Source of the DNA: Reticulitermes lucifugus
Lineage: Eukaryota > Arthropoda > Insecta > Blattodea > Rhinotermitidae
DNA length: 36,418 nucleotides
NCBI GenBank assembly: GCA_026260175.1
Contig: JAKCWW010002706.1
Coordinates: 9,801-46,218, forward strand
Direction: 5' to 3'
The position numbers and the translations under genes are program-made. Below, one piece after another: positions 11,052-21,789 of the stretch. Under the pieces are notes generated by a model. It worked only from the letters and a program-made list of their open reading frames with translations. It did not search any database and was not told the DNA's origin. How positions within the stretch are numbered: the stretch's first letter is position 1; each line of letters opens with the position of its first letter.

Positions 11052-11095
<44 letters not shown>
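11052..11095. repeat. (CA)n(TA)n compound microsatellite
   Basis: About 14 CA units followed by about 7 AT units. Confidence 0.97.
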
Positions 11096-12326
11096 ATAGT
11101 GAAAATTTTACAAGGAGGAAAGCACTGAAGTATGTAAAATGCCTAAGGATTTCGAATGGAAGCTTCGTCGGAAAAGTCCACTTGGAAGGTCTAGCCTTAA
11201 ATGAGGTGATAATATGGAAATGTATAATAAATACATGAGGTGTAATGATGTGGGCTGAGTTACATTTAAATGACACGTTATTTTAAACATGGAAATAAAC
11301 GTGGGATTTCCATAAAGGCAGGGCATATTTTCACTAGTAGCTTTTGCGGAAAGATTCTACATCATGGGATCTGTTACTTTCTTCATCAAACAGGTTTACG
11401 AGACATGAGTTCCTTCCAAAAATCTTGCTTAAGATGTGTTCCTTTAAACTGGCTAAAAATTAGGTCCAATAATAAAACTTGCTAATCACAATTATAAATC
11501 TTCGGATTCCGTAATTGCACCTTGTTTCCTGGAACAGCGAAATTGCTGCCATCTGTAGAAGGAAGGTCCTGCACCTCGGGTTTAGTTGTAAGTCTTGAGA
11601 AAATTTATGATTAGGTCAAAAGGTAATGCTCTTTTTTTATCAAATTCATAATAAAAATCCTAGTTCTGGAGGCGGGTGCAGCAGTCTGCCACACGCAAAA
11701 TCCTGTGACACTAATCTGACGTCAACTGGTATAACAAAAATAAAACATGAAAAAGTGCCTGCCTTCGGAGGAAAACGCCTTAATATTTCAGTAAAATCTG
11801 TCTTGTGAGAGTAGCACTCCAATCTACTTGATGGCACGCTCGCTGTGGGAGGCTGGAAGGGGGCTCAGAGACTGTATCTCGATATTGCAATCGACAGGAC
11901 TGATACACGACACATGAAATGAAATCTTGTGTTGTGTTCACAGCGAGCGTAAGACACAACCAATTGATTGTGCGGTCTAGTCAGGTATTGGGCATCGTCG
12001 ATGTTTATCTCGATTGTTACTTTTTTGACATGTTGCGAAAAGATGTAGTGGTTATATTCTTAAACGTAACTAACTCCACAGAGCAGACACGCTCTTTAAA
12101 ACTTTAAAGTTGCTCAGATGGTCACGAAATGTATGAGTATACACTTTCATGTAACCTGAGTGTTAATTGCTGTGTTGACAGAAACCCGCCATTGGATCTT
12201 ATCCTCAATCCCGCACCATCATTCGCATATTCTACAGGTTCTTTAACATTATCCTTCCACTGACGTCCAGAATCGCTTGTCTTGCTGTTTGCTTTCAAAA
12301 ACATAAATATGTTTACAATTTCGCCT
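11096..12326. other. Gene-free stretch
   Basis: Short frames only, no family signal. A GC-richer patch around 11820-11870 has no recognisable content. Confidence 0.4.
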
Positions 12327-12800
12327 GTTATTTCATACGAGTGCGAAAAGTGGTCTCTCTAATTAAGGGGCAAAGTATATGCTGAGGGCATTCAAGAGTA
12401 GAGTGCTGAGTAAGATATCTGGGTCCAAGAAGGAGGAAGTAAGAGTAGGCTAGACAACCCTGCATAATGCGGAGCATGATAACTTGTACTCTTCACCAAA
12501 TATAATTGGGGTAATGAAATCAAGGAGGATGGAACGAGTGGGGCATGTCGCACGTCTGGAGGAGAAGAGAAATATATACAGGATTTTGAAGCGGAAACAT
12601 GAATCAAAGAGTCCACTTTAGAGCTCTAGGCTTGAGTGATTTTATAAAATTTAAATGGTTCTGAAAAGGACAGGATGAGGTGGCATGCACTGCCTTAATC
12701 TGAATCAGGATAGAGGCACGTGGCGGGCCCTTGTAACCAAGGTGATGAACCTTCAGGTTCCATAAAATGCGTGAAATTTCTTTATTGAGTAACTGCTAGC
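12327..12800 (+). mobile_element. LINE 3' fragment, longest copy
   Basis: In shifting frames the plus strand reads VISYECEKWSL (12327-), LRAFKSRVLSKISG (12379-), TLHNAEHDNLYSSPNIIGVM then KSRRMERVGHVARLEEKRNI, and after 12660 RMRWHALP followed by a segment ending DEPSGSIKC. These correspond in order to VLLYGCEAWSL, LRVFENKVLRKIFG, LHNEELxxLYSSPNIIR, KSRRMRWAGHVARMGExRN and the final DRDRWRALVNxVMNLRVP of the recalled insect LINE, just before its 3' end. Stops and frameshifts kill it. It is the reference copy for the shorter fragments in the window. Confidence 0.85.
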
Positions 12801-13290
12801 TCAGTGGTGAAGAAATGCCGGGTGCCAGTTACCTGAGTGACTGAGTTTTTTTTTACGGTGGTGCCCAATGTTTTTGCGTCCTCATTATAAGTCTTTTTTC
12901 TTTTCACTTTTCTGGCTCCTAGAATTTTTATGTAGTTTCTTAGTTTTTGGAAAATTTGTGCATTCTTCTGCTATCTTATTTAGAAGGATTCTGCCCCATG
13001 GAGTTAATTATTTGGTTACTTTTCCTTTAAAGCCGAGTGCTTACTTTATATGTTTAACATTGAACAAGACAGGCAATGTATGTAGAGCGTAATATTGAGG
13101 CGCATTCGCGTAAACATTGTTGCCGTGGAAAAGCAATAAGTATTAGATATTCTGAGTGTGTGTGTTTGTGTCTGTAGCCTTCTTTATCCAGCATCCAAAG
13201 TGCATGCTCCGTATTGCATTGCCATCTGTGGCCTCTCTCGCTCTACCTTATTCTTCCACCTTATCTCATAAACGGCATGATTTTCGGAAA
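12801..13290. other. No gene recognised
   Basis: T-rich sequence with a GTGTGTGTTTGTG patch near 13155-13171. The start may be the untranslated 3' end of the LINE. Confidence 0.35.
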
Positions 13291-13294
13291 AAAA

Positions 13295-13570
13295 ATTATT
13301 GGGCATAAAATGTATGTTTTTATTTTCTGTACAACTTTTGTCTGAAACAGTTCTCATTCTGGGAAGAATTCAGCACGATACCATTATAAATGTACATAGC
13401 TCTTCATTTATAGTACCGTTATTCTTGTCAGATTTTGATGACGAGTTTTCTCGACAGATTTTCAAAAAATAATCAAATATTAAATTTCATGAAAATCCGT
13501 CCAGTGGGAGCCGAGTTGTGTTCCATGCGGACGGACAGAGAGACGGACGTTCCGCTTACACTGTGCATTT
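13295..13570 (+). repeat. Dispersed repeat with GACG/GACA tail, copy 1
   Basis: Aligns with 13865-14160. Shared blocks are the start (GTATGTTTTTATTTTCTG, then ACTTTTGTCTGAAAC) and the end, where a TTTCATGAAAATCCGTCCAG segment leads into GCGGACGGACAGAGAGACGG. A tail made of GACG/GACA units after an AAATCCGT-type block is common in arthropod interspersed repeats. I cannot name the family. Confidence 0.6.
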
Positions 13571-13864
13571 ATGTTTTGTACTCGTCTCAGAACAAACAGC
13601 GTTTATTTCCTTGGAGACAGTGTTTACTGCGCGGTAATGGCTGAAACTTAAAATACAATACATGTTAAATTCAAGCTCCAAATGGATATATTAAAATAAA
13701 ATCCATGAATTTAGACACAATAAAAGCTTTTTATTTGCATTACATGGCAGGATGGGTTAATTTCGGTTAAGATCATTGTTGAATTTCAATATCATGACAG
13801 TTCGAAAATGTAAGCGTAACATTACTTCTAATTAATTTAAAAGCCCTAAAGGCTTAGACAGAAA

Positions 13865-14160
13865 ATCCATTCATAACGTATGTTTTATTCTCTTGCGCAG
13901 CTTTTGTCCCAAACGTTTTTAGTTCTAATAAGTATTTAGAACGTTAAGCTAGAGGTGCGGACAGAGACTTGCAGGTGTTCATGCAGATACAGGGGTCGCT
14001 AAGACTGTTCGATCTCAATCAAAGTAAGTCGAAATGGTTGGACAACTTTTCGTAAAATTTTCCAATACCAAATTTAATGATAATCAATTTCGCCTTTCTC
14101 GAGTTGTCACATGCCTACAGACGGACGGACGGACGAACGAACGGAATTTTTGATAGGAGC
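13865..14160 (+). repeat. Dispersed repeat with GACG tail, copy 2
   Basis: Second copy in the same orientation, about 570 bp downstream. It begins CGTATGTTTTATTCTCTTG, then CTTTTGTCCCAAACG, and ends in ACAGACGGACGGACGGACGA. Diverged from copy 1 but collinear. Confidence 0.6.
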
Positions 14161-15525
14161 TCCATACGAATGCAAACGTGCCTAAACGTAATGGAGTTGT
14201 ACCTCCATTCCACTACACGTCATTCCTGACGAGGCGTTTAATTAATTAAGCAGAAGTGCCACTACCTTTGCCTGTTTTTTTACATGTCTGCAATATGCCC
14301 TGCCTATCTTACCCTCTTTCATTTAATCGACTTACATACATTGTGACTGACACAAATTACAGTGATTCTCGTCATGTACTTTTCTCCGTCTCCATAATAT
14401 TTGCTCCTTTTTAAGATTAAAATAATATACTTAGCTCTCTCCAACTTGAAAAAGGAGGCAGCACGTTCCTCTGAAACCTCGGGACCTATCTTAAAAATCT
14501 ACATGACGTCGCATTCCAGAAGACAGCACTTTTCATGTCACTGCCATGAGAATCTCGAGGTGCCAATGGCAGGCACTGTCTCGCCGTTAGGTTCACATCA
14601 GTTGCAGTGTTCAGAACATTTGAATGAGGCCAAGGCAGTGCTGCAGCACGAAACTACAGTATTTCGACCACCTATGGTTTCCGAGAGAGGCCGTTAGAGG
14701 TCAAGGTCTCGCTTGGGTTGTTCCGAACCGGTGCAGCGCGAGAGACGGGTGGACAGTTTGAAGTCCTGAAGAACGCCCAGTCCGTCAGACGCGTTTACCG
14801 TTACCTTTATTCGTACGGTGTGTGATACGGTTCCAATGCGCGATGAGTTCACGGGCTGCCGTTCCTGCTAGCTAATCGTTTCCTCCATACGAAAGTTTAA
14901 TCTGAAATGCTACACTGAAGGAGAGATGAGCCTATTTGTACTCGTAATAAGGATGCCACATTACCGTGGACCAGTGAACCGTACACTTAATGAATTTTAA
15001 ACTAATATCTATGAAACTTGATAGTAATACCATGCCACTGGACGGCAACAATCACACCAACATGGCAGCCCACGGAATTTATGGTACACTAATGTTTTGA
15101 TTTCGTGGCAGTAAATAGTGGGAAGCAGCTGGGCATGTTACATTTGTATGATATGATTACAGACTTACTTACAATATTGTAAAGAAATTGTCAATAGTGT
15201 ATTAGTAATTGCATACATGGCGACCGTGAGATTATATTCTGCCAATTTCACACAGAAAAGTGAACAGATTTTTAAAAATATGTTAATGACACCGTCAGTT
15301 GCTTGCATTGTACTTCCTATTCATGAAAAACACTTTCCTTCTGTTGCGCGCAGCTTACGAAAGTGGACCCTTCTGAAGTCTTGTCGATATGTGTGAATAA
15401 GCCTTTAGTTTATGCCACATACTGGAACGGGAGGAGAACGAAATGTAGGAAATGAATTCTTCACAGCCTGATATGCTAGTCGATAGCGTGGGATCCATAT
15501 TGAATGTTTTTCCCTGCATTACATA
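14161..15525. other. No gene; CpG-rich patch at 14690-14870
   Basis: Most of this stretch is featureless. The patch 14690-14870 is visibly richer in GC and CpG than its surroundings (GCGCGAGAGACGG, GTCAGACGCG, AATGCGCGATG). It carries no frame I recognise and no splice donor I would rely on. It could be a regulatory element, a first exon or a young transposon fragment. Confidence 0.3.
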
Positions 15526-15548
15526 CACGCGCGCGCACACACACACAC
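15526..15548. repeat. CA microsatellite, left part
   Basis: CACGCGCGCG followed by a CA run. It continues at 15849-15861 on the other side of the inserted element. Confidence 0.95.
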
Positions 15549-15848
15549 TTCTTCTTCTTCTTCTTCTATGGCATTATGGTCCTCTGAGTTTCACCTTAGC
15601 CTCCCTTTTCATTGGGCTTCTGAACAATTAAATATTTTACAGGAGGGGGTTTTTAGCCTCTTGCCTAACCACCACTCTGGTGGACCGGGTTTTATATGAG
15701 TTTTCCTTCTCCAGTGTCTCCGTATTTATGTCCCCCGGAGGCAGGGTGACCCACTTATACCCCCAGGCACTGGGTCCCCATTTTAGTCGCCTCTTACGAC
15801 ACGCATGGGGTACGTTGGGGCTATTCTAATTCCCGGCCACCACACGGG
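15549..15848 (-). mobile_element. SINE-like element inserted in a CA microsatellite
   Basis: In minus orientation the element starts CCCGTGTGGTGGCCGGGAAT, contains TCGTAAGAGGCGACTAAAA and AGAGGCTAAAAACCCCCTCC, and ends in a (GAA)n tail (15549-15567 as CTT on plus). About 300 bp, no open frame. The CGTAAGAGGCGACTAAAA block recurs, as I recall, in interspersed repeats of many arthropods. CA repeats on both sides mean it landed in a CA tract or duplicated part of it. No clear Pol III boxes are visible, so it could instead be a truncated LINE end. Confidence 0.65.
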
Positions 15849-15861
15849 ACACACACACACA
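15849..15861. repeat. CA microsatellite, right part
   Basis: A short CA run after the insertion, in register with the tract at 15526-15548. Confidence 0.9.
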
Positions 15862-16036
15862 TAATCTTTTTCCATATTATTGTTTATGGTTATGAAACAT
15901 ATTCTCTTTGAGGCACGAATATAAACACAACAATATGAAAAGTCAGAAGTTTAACTCTCAGGCATATGAAATAAATAGGTAATTTACATAACACACATAA
16001 TAAATTTGATGATTTAGACAAGTCAGCTATCCCTGA

Positions 16037-16165
16037 TTGGAAATGAAGTCACGAAACTTAGGATGGTTGACACATGTAACTCGGATAAGGAGACTAGCAA
16101 TGCATACAGAATTTGTAAGCAAACCTTCGGTCAGGCGGCTACTGCGACCAAAGAAGGGTAGTTAC
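16037..16165 (+). mobile_element. LINE 3' fragment
   Basis: The plus strand reads MKSRNLGWLTHVTRIRRLAM then HTEFVSKPSVRRLLRPKKG. It is collinear with IKSRRMRWAGHVARMG, xYRxLVGKPEGKRPLGRP of the LINE tail family. It is strongly diverged but keeps the order and spacing of MKSR, GW..HV.RI and KP..RR. Confidence 0.65.
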
Positions 16166-17640
16166 GTTTCTAGCACACCAACCAGACCGGTAGGTTATGC
16201 GTGGAAATTGCTTCCTTTCTTGCCCAGTGGTGGAATGTTTTATTAGCTATATTGAATTTTCGGGTTATGCTACAAGTTAGTTTAGCTGAGTATAGTTCAT
16301 TTTAGTTTAGTACGACTGTATTTGCCACATATATTTTTTAAATAACACAACCCGCCTAAACCGGTCGCGTAAGAATTCGAATGACACAACTTCTTTAGAA
16401 AACAAAGCTAAACTGCTCTCTGTGATAAAGAAAAACTTTCATACAATGATCTGTTTTTTTACACATGCCTTATTATAATTTTCGAGCTGATGAAAATTCC
16501 GCTTTATAAAAGCGATTAAACGCACTTCCTTCAAATATGCATGATCGTGATTTGTTAGTCTGCACCTTCAATAGAAAATTTTACACAAAATCTACCGAGC
16601 TGGATAGCAGTTATATGAACAACTCATTAATAACGTGACTGCTTGGCGGATGTATGAGCAAGTTTTGATTCCTGCCAAAGAAGGCTTTTTCTCTTTACCG
16701 CCGTCTGTGGCCCGATTTCTCATGTTTAAAATTCCTACAGTAATAGAAGATTTTTTCTTACATAATGTGCTCTGCCGTGCGATCATTTCAGTTAAATTGT
16801 TGTGAATTATGAATGAACCCCACATCAGGCAGATAAAAGTTCTAAGTGTTTAGATTTTTGAGAGACAGAGACATAATTTCAGTAAAAGCTGAACCAAGTT
16901 CACCGCCCGTGAGATTGCACCTGAAGTTCCACCACAAATTATTAATATCCCCAGAAGGACTGCAGCTCTCTGTCTTCCTGAATCCACAACAGGGGTGGAC
17001 AGAATATCGCGTTCGGTAACTTTCAGATAAGGTACCGTATTCACCATTTGGCAGATTAGAAGAATTTAAATTCTCAGCAATATTATCAACAAATTACGTA
17101 CTCTAATGGCAAAAGCAAAGAGACAAACGAAAAGCAAAATAGAAATAACCAAATGAGCAAATATATTTTGAGAGAAATCAGAATTTTTGGGTCCCTAATT
17201 TACTTGCGAATGGGCATATATGGCGCCCACCACATCAGTTTGCTACGCCTACAAATATGTATAAGGATTTTTTAATGTTATTCATACCGTACATTTGTCG
17301 GATAGAAACTAAATAATGTATAAGGATGTCCAGTGTAGACCAGTCTCCATTCGGTAACAATAGCATATCTGAAAAACTCACTGTTTAGGTTAGCGTGCTC
17401 GAATTAGTTGTTATTCTTCTCCTGCCTTCTGGCATGTTCCAATTCAGACATCATTCTGTACTAATCAGTCCTTCACAAATTTAGCCGGCAGATTGGCCAA
17501 TCTCAGAGCTTCCACCTGAACTGCACTATAGGCCTACATTGCTGATAAAAGTGGACGGACGTATGTCCTGCCACGAGCGAAAATTGAACCACAATCCTAT
17601 TGCGTCAGGTTTACGACTTCTTGGCCACTGCAGTCGATGA
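16166..17640. other. Gene-free stretch
   Basis: Short frames only. The minus-strand frames at 16592-16825 and 16850-17047 show no family resemblance. Confidence 0.4.
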
Positions 17641-17649
17641 ATTAGGCCT

Positions 17650-17830
17650 AATGAAGTCGGTATAAGAACTAGGCTACAGACTGGACGCCCGCATATTCAC
17701 GGTTCGATTCCTGGCAGGAAAGAGACGTTTCTTGTTCTCCAGAGCTTTCAGTCCAAATTATGGTCCACCTATTCTCCTATTCGGAGCGTGCCTGAGGCCC
17801 TTGCATTGGGAATAAAGCAGTCGGTGTGTG
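17650..17830 (+). mobile_element. tRNA-derived SINE, degenerate
   Basis: An exact box B, GGTTCGATTCC, sits at about 17700-17710 and is followed by TGGCAGG, as in SINE heads ending GGTTCGATTCCCGGCAGG. Upstream, AGAACTAGGCTACAGACTGG is a weak box A at plausible spacing. No acceptor-stem pairing is visible, so it is not a tRNA gene. The body to about 17830 is unlike family A. Confidence 0.5.
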
Positions 17831-18721
17831 AATCTAACCACAGAACTACTAGTAAATCTATTACCGCGGTGAAAAATACATGAAGTTATATCATAACACC
17901 CGAAATGTCTTCACGGCTTGGTGCGCAGGAATAATTTTGTTTTACCTTTCTAACTTCTATAGCTTTTAGCATGTTTATTTAAAGTTCGTCCAGTTTAATA
18001 TTTTTGAAGTACAGAATTTTTATCTGGAGGTTGCCTGGCCAGCGTTCAGTTTGGAGCACAATCACAATACATTTTCAGATTCAAGTATTCTGGCATTTTG
18101 ACTCAGATTTATAGGTTATAAGAATGTACAGTCACTCGAGTAACCAATAGCTGCTCTTCTTTAACCACATTTCTTACAAACTACGCTTTTTTTTTCTTGG
18201 ATAGCGGGTAGATAAAGACTTGGGTGGCAACGTGCGTGGAATATTTGGAGTTTACTTGCAGAAACTTTAGAAAACTACAAGAAACCTGAATCAAGAGTTT
18301 CGAATATAATCGTATTACTCTCATTATATGCGAGTAATAGAAATTCTTCAGGACAGCTAGTGACCCTTCGACAGCTGGACAGTGTATTTAACTTGCTCGT
18401 TTCGATCTGTGAAATCAGCTTCACTGACGTTACTTCTTTCATGCGAAGGTTTCAGGAAATGGTAGCGCTGTTTTATTCAGTGCAGTGACCTCAAACATCT
18501 CACAGTGAAGGATATTTCACAAATATGAAACTTATTAAGGTATTTTTGCATAACGAATATGAATAAGACAGCAAATTCCGAGACAAGAACTGCCGACATT
18601 GAACTGGAAACAACAGTCGGTGTTTGGCTTGGTGGCTCCTTGCTGCGAATAGAGGTGTGAACAAAGAAGCAGAACACAGAAGTTAAGAAAGTTAAGTAGC
18701 GAGAAACTTCATGATTTGTTC
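17831..18721. other. No gene recognised
   Basis: Nothing beyond short frames. Confidence 0.4.
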
Positions 18722-18836
18722 TGGTCACCTAATATTACTAGGTGATTTAATGGCATGACATGCAGAACCTAAATAGTAATAAAAAATACGCATAGAATTT
18801 TCATTGGAAAACCCAAGAAAGAAGGCATGAAGGGGG
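18722..18836 (+). mobile_element. LINE 3' fragment
   Basis: CACCTAATATTACTAGG reads SPNITR, and after a decayed centre the strand reads KNTHRIFIGKPKKEGMKGVG. These match SPNIIR and RNAYRxLVGKPEGKRPLGRP of the LINE tail family at the expected spacing. Confidence 0.7.
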
Positions 18837-19200
18837 TGGGAGTGTAGTATTCAAAGAGGTCTGTATATCAGAGAAGGTGTGCAGCTGTAAATTTGTTTGC
18901 TGTCTTAGGAGCGGGTCTAATGCCAAGGTTCTGTGGACATACATAGCAATGAAGCTGTGGGTTCCGTGAGGCATGTGCTTGTTCAATGGCAGAGTAGGTG
19001 CAATGTACAATGAAGATCCTCAAGTGATTCAACATGGAAGGCTCAGACGTATGGAGTTCTGGTTTCATGGAAATAGAAATCAGCCGTTACTGGGTCAAGT
19101 GTTACTTTAACGTACAAACGTAGCTTAGCAAGGCTGAAGGAGAAAAATATGTCATAAAAGGCGGACTCATTGCAGCAATTCTGCAGTTTAACTAAAGTAA
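18837..19200. other. No gene recognised
   Basis: Nothing recognisable between the LINE fragment and the SINE. Confidence 0.35.
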
Positions 19201-19210
19201 ATGGACTCGA

Positions 19211-19467
19211 GCCGATCCCGGTGGCCGTGCGGTCTAAAGCGTAGGTCTGCGGCCGCTCGCTTGTTGGGATGCGGTTTCGAATGCCGCCGGAAGCATGGAT
19301 GCTTTTCTCTTGTGCGTGTTATATTTTGTCAGGTAGACGTCTCTGCGACGGTCCGAACCCTCGTTTACATGAGTCCTATCGAGTGTGGTGCTTCTGTGTG
19401 TGATCTCGAAACCTCAACAATCAGGCAGTCTAGGCCCGAGTGGGGCTGTTGCGCCACAAAAAAAAAG
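19211..19467 (+). mobile_element. SINE (family A), full length with target duplication
   Basis: Starts GCCGATCCCGGTGGCCGTGC with box-A-like GTGGCCGTGCGG, then GGTTTCGAATGCC, a slightly damaged box B. The body runs through TTGTCAGGTAGACGTCTCTG, CGAAACCTCAACAATCAGG and GGGGCTGTTGCGCCAC and ends in an A-run (19458-19466). TGGACT occurs just upstream (19202-19207) and directly after the tail (19468-19473), with the next bases nearly matching, a short target-site duplication. About 257 bp. The most complete member in the window and a good seed for a family consensus. Confidence 0.9.
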
Positions 19468-19539
19468 TGGACTGAAAGACTTAACTGCTTGTTACTGAAC
19501 ACAAATTAAATTACGTTAGTACAGTGATTTGTTTTCAGA

Positions 19540-20000
19540 CGAGCCCGCCAGTTCTAGATGGAGAAACTTGAGGGGTGCTTCCGCAAAGAGCTGAGAAAGT
19601 ATATACCGGTAGAGTGGAAGGTAAAGATGGAGGAGAAGAAGACGTCGTGGGAATATGCTCCGACATCACGTTACATTTGAAAATCAGTTTACCCCACGGC
19701 AGACAAATGAAAATTTACAACATATTACATATGGCGATGTTGGAAGTGGAGGGACAAGGGGCGGGGGCGTGGCAATAACGAGGACATTAATTCAGATTCA
19801 GACAATTGTAATGAACTTCAACCAGCGCAGAATTATATTACAGAATCTAGCTGCAACTATGAGTGGGAAACCTCCACCAATAAAAAAGAAGAAGAAAAAT
19901 GCACTTGCTTGAAAAATGGTTGCTTTGGAAGCAGAAAAGTGGATGACTACAATCAGACAAAGGAAATTCAAAACAGGCGGGCTACGATTTCTTAATGGGC
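19540..20000 (+). other. Coding-like but broken segment, unidentified
   Basis: After a good splice-acceptor-like string (TTTGTTTTCAG, ending about 19539), an ATG at 19558 opens a 40-codon frame (MEKLEGCFRKELRKYIPVEW, then KVKMEEKKTSWEYAPTSRYI) ending at a stop near 19680. A second frame, about 19710-19995, has no ATG and reads NNEDINSDSDNCNELQ and later EEEKCTCLKNGCFGSRKVDD. The acidic and cysteine-bearing peptide looks more protein-like than neighbouring frames, but I recognise no family. It may be a degraded transposon frame or a pseudogene; chance is possible. Confidence 0.2.
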
Positions 20001-20150
20001 GTTTTGTCACATTTACGAAGTGTATCCACGGACAGGAAACTAGTTTTAGAGACAACGTATTGACAAAGAAAGCAGACTTGTACGGAACTTAACGCGTTTC
20101 AATAACATTATTCCGCCTCAACCTCATCAGGTTGTTCTTCTCACTCGACA

Positions 20151-21600
20151 AGTGCCATGGAACCTGCTGTGTTACGAATGCCAAACAACAGAGATCTGAC
20201 AGTGGATACTCCCTCGAACGAAGATAGCCCTGATAACACCACACCCAACAAGGCTGCAAAGCACCTGCAATATTGCTTTTACACTTCCAGTAATCTGTGC
20301 TATTACGCTGCTGTATTGCAGTTGTTTTTACAATTAAAAATAAGCGAATTCTGATTACAAAAAAAACACTGACTCAACTCTAAGTGCTTTCTAATTTTTC
20401 TTCTGGAGTTTGATTGCTTTCGCAGTATATCTTTTCCCAATATATAGTTAAAAGTTGATGGAGGGTTCTGAAATAATGAAAGAATTTATGTGGCTCCTTT
20501 AGGAGATCCGTAGCTGCACGTACTCCGTCTTCGTTGCTTCCTTCACAAAAGAATCATTCACACAAAACGTTTCGTATTCTTTCAAAAGCACGGATTTAAA
20601 AGCATCCTTCTGTGGCAACTATAAATCCGAGTCAAAATTCATAACTACTCTTTCTTGCGGATTCTTAAACCTACTCGCCTGCAGTCGCATTTGATGCAAC
20701 CACGCGGTTCGCAGGAATACGTACGAACAATGCCGCACCTATTCGTACGGATATAAATCGCAGCCAATGTGACCGTAGCCTCATAAACGTTCTGCTTAGT
20801 TGCCATGACTACAACGCTAGCAGATAGGCAGCTGAATTAAAGTAACATTGAAGGCCAAAAGTAATTCAGGTCGTACCTCGTAAAAACACAATTTTCTTCC
20901 TAGCAAGTCAGTTAATGCTACATAGTGACATAATGGCTGTTACAGTAACAATTAAAAAGGACCACTCAAATACACTGTGTGAGCAACATGCAGAGTGTTA
21001 AATGTGGCTGTAAATATAGTGACCACTAAGCTTTAAAGGTTTAAAATGATTTCACTGCCTGGTCCTGGAATACAAGGAGACTGTGTCTCCAAATATCGAC
21101 CGTTAGCGCTTTATAATAAAGTTGCACTTGATGTGATAGTGTTGGTGAGAGTACCACAGGTTCAAGAGACAAATTCTCTGAGCGTTGCACTGCAGTGAGT
21201 AGGCTGTCATTTGCTAAGCTACCTACAGTCAAAGGAGAATAGACCGTTTATGCAGTTAATAATCTCTCAGAGAGAATTTGGAGTGGCAATTCAATTTTGA
21301 AGGATGTATTAAAGAAGTCATCTCCATACTTGCAGATGTAATAAAAATTAATAAATTTGGAAATATTACAAAATATTATGTGTACATATCTTTGAATAAG
21401 ACATTCCATCAGCCGTAAGTTTCGTTCCGACACAATTAAATTGTCTGCATTTTCATGGAGTTGTGCGACATGTTTAATGACGAATTTATTGTTTGTCAAA
21501 TATAAATAATAATAACATTATTATACCCTCCATTACAGCAGACTGCAAACTGCCTCCATTTATCCCATCTCTCTCCAGAATGAAAATACTGCATTCGAAA
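20151..21600. other. Gene-free stretch
   Basis: Short frames only. A TATAAAT at about 20751 lies in a locally CpG-rich patch (20690-20770) but nothing downstream supports a transcript. Confidence 0.35.
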
Positions 21601-21647
21601 GGCATCTGGGCATGCAAGATGATATTCTCACAGCGGTGTTGCTGAGG

Positions 21648-21772
21648 ATTCAGGTCTTCTGGTATGTGACTCAGGGTGGATTGTTGGCCCTTGAAAATCA
21701 AGCATATGTTTCTTCGACATGTCAGAAACCACTTACCCGACGACACAGCATCACGTTTCAGAAGACCTGAAT
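21648..21772. mobile_element. Short fold-back element, ~23-bp TIRs
   Basis: ATTCAGGTCTTCTGGTATGT at 21648 is repeated inverted at 21751-21772 (GTTTCAGAAGACCTGAAT), giving a 125-bp unit. The minus strand across and beyond the left arm reads HIPEDLNPQQHRCENIILHA, a translation pattern (HIPED...HRCEN) I recall from cockroach and termite repeats. The 142-codon minus-strand frame at 21486-21914 is largely this element read through and is not a gene. Confidence 0.6.
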
Positions 21773-21789
21773 GTCGTTGTATTTCACTA

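Noticed and set aside
17650-17725. Possible tRNA gene from an exact box B
   Set aside because: No acceptor or anticodon stem pairs, and SINE-like sequence follows.
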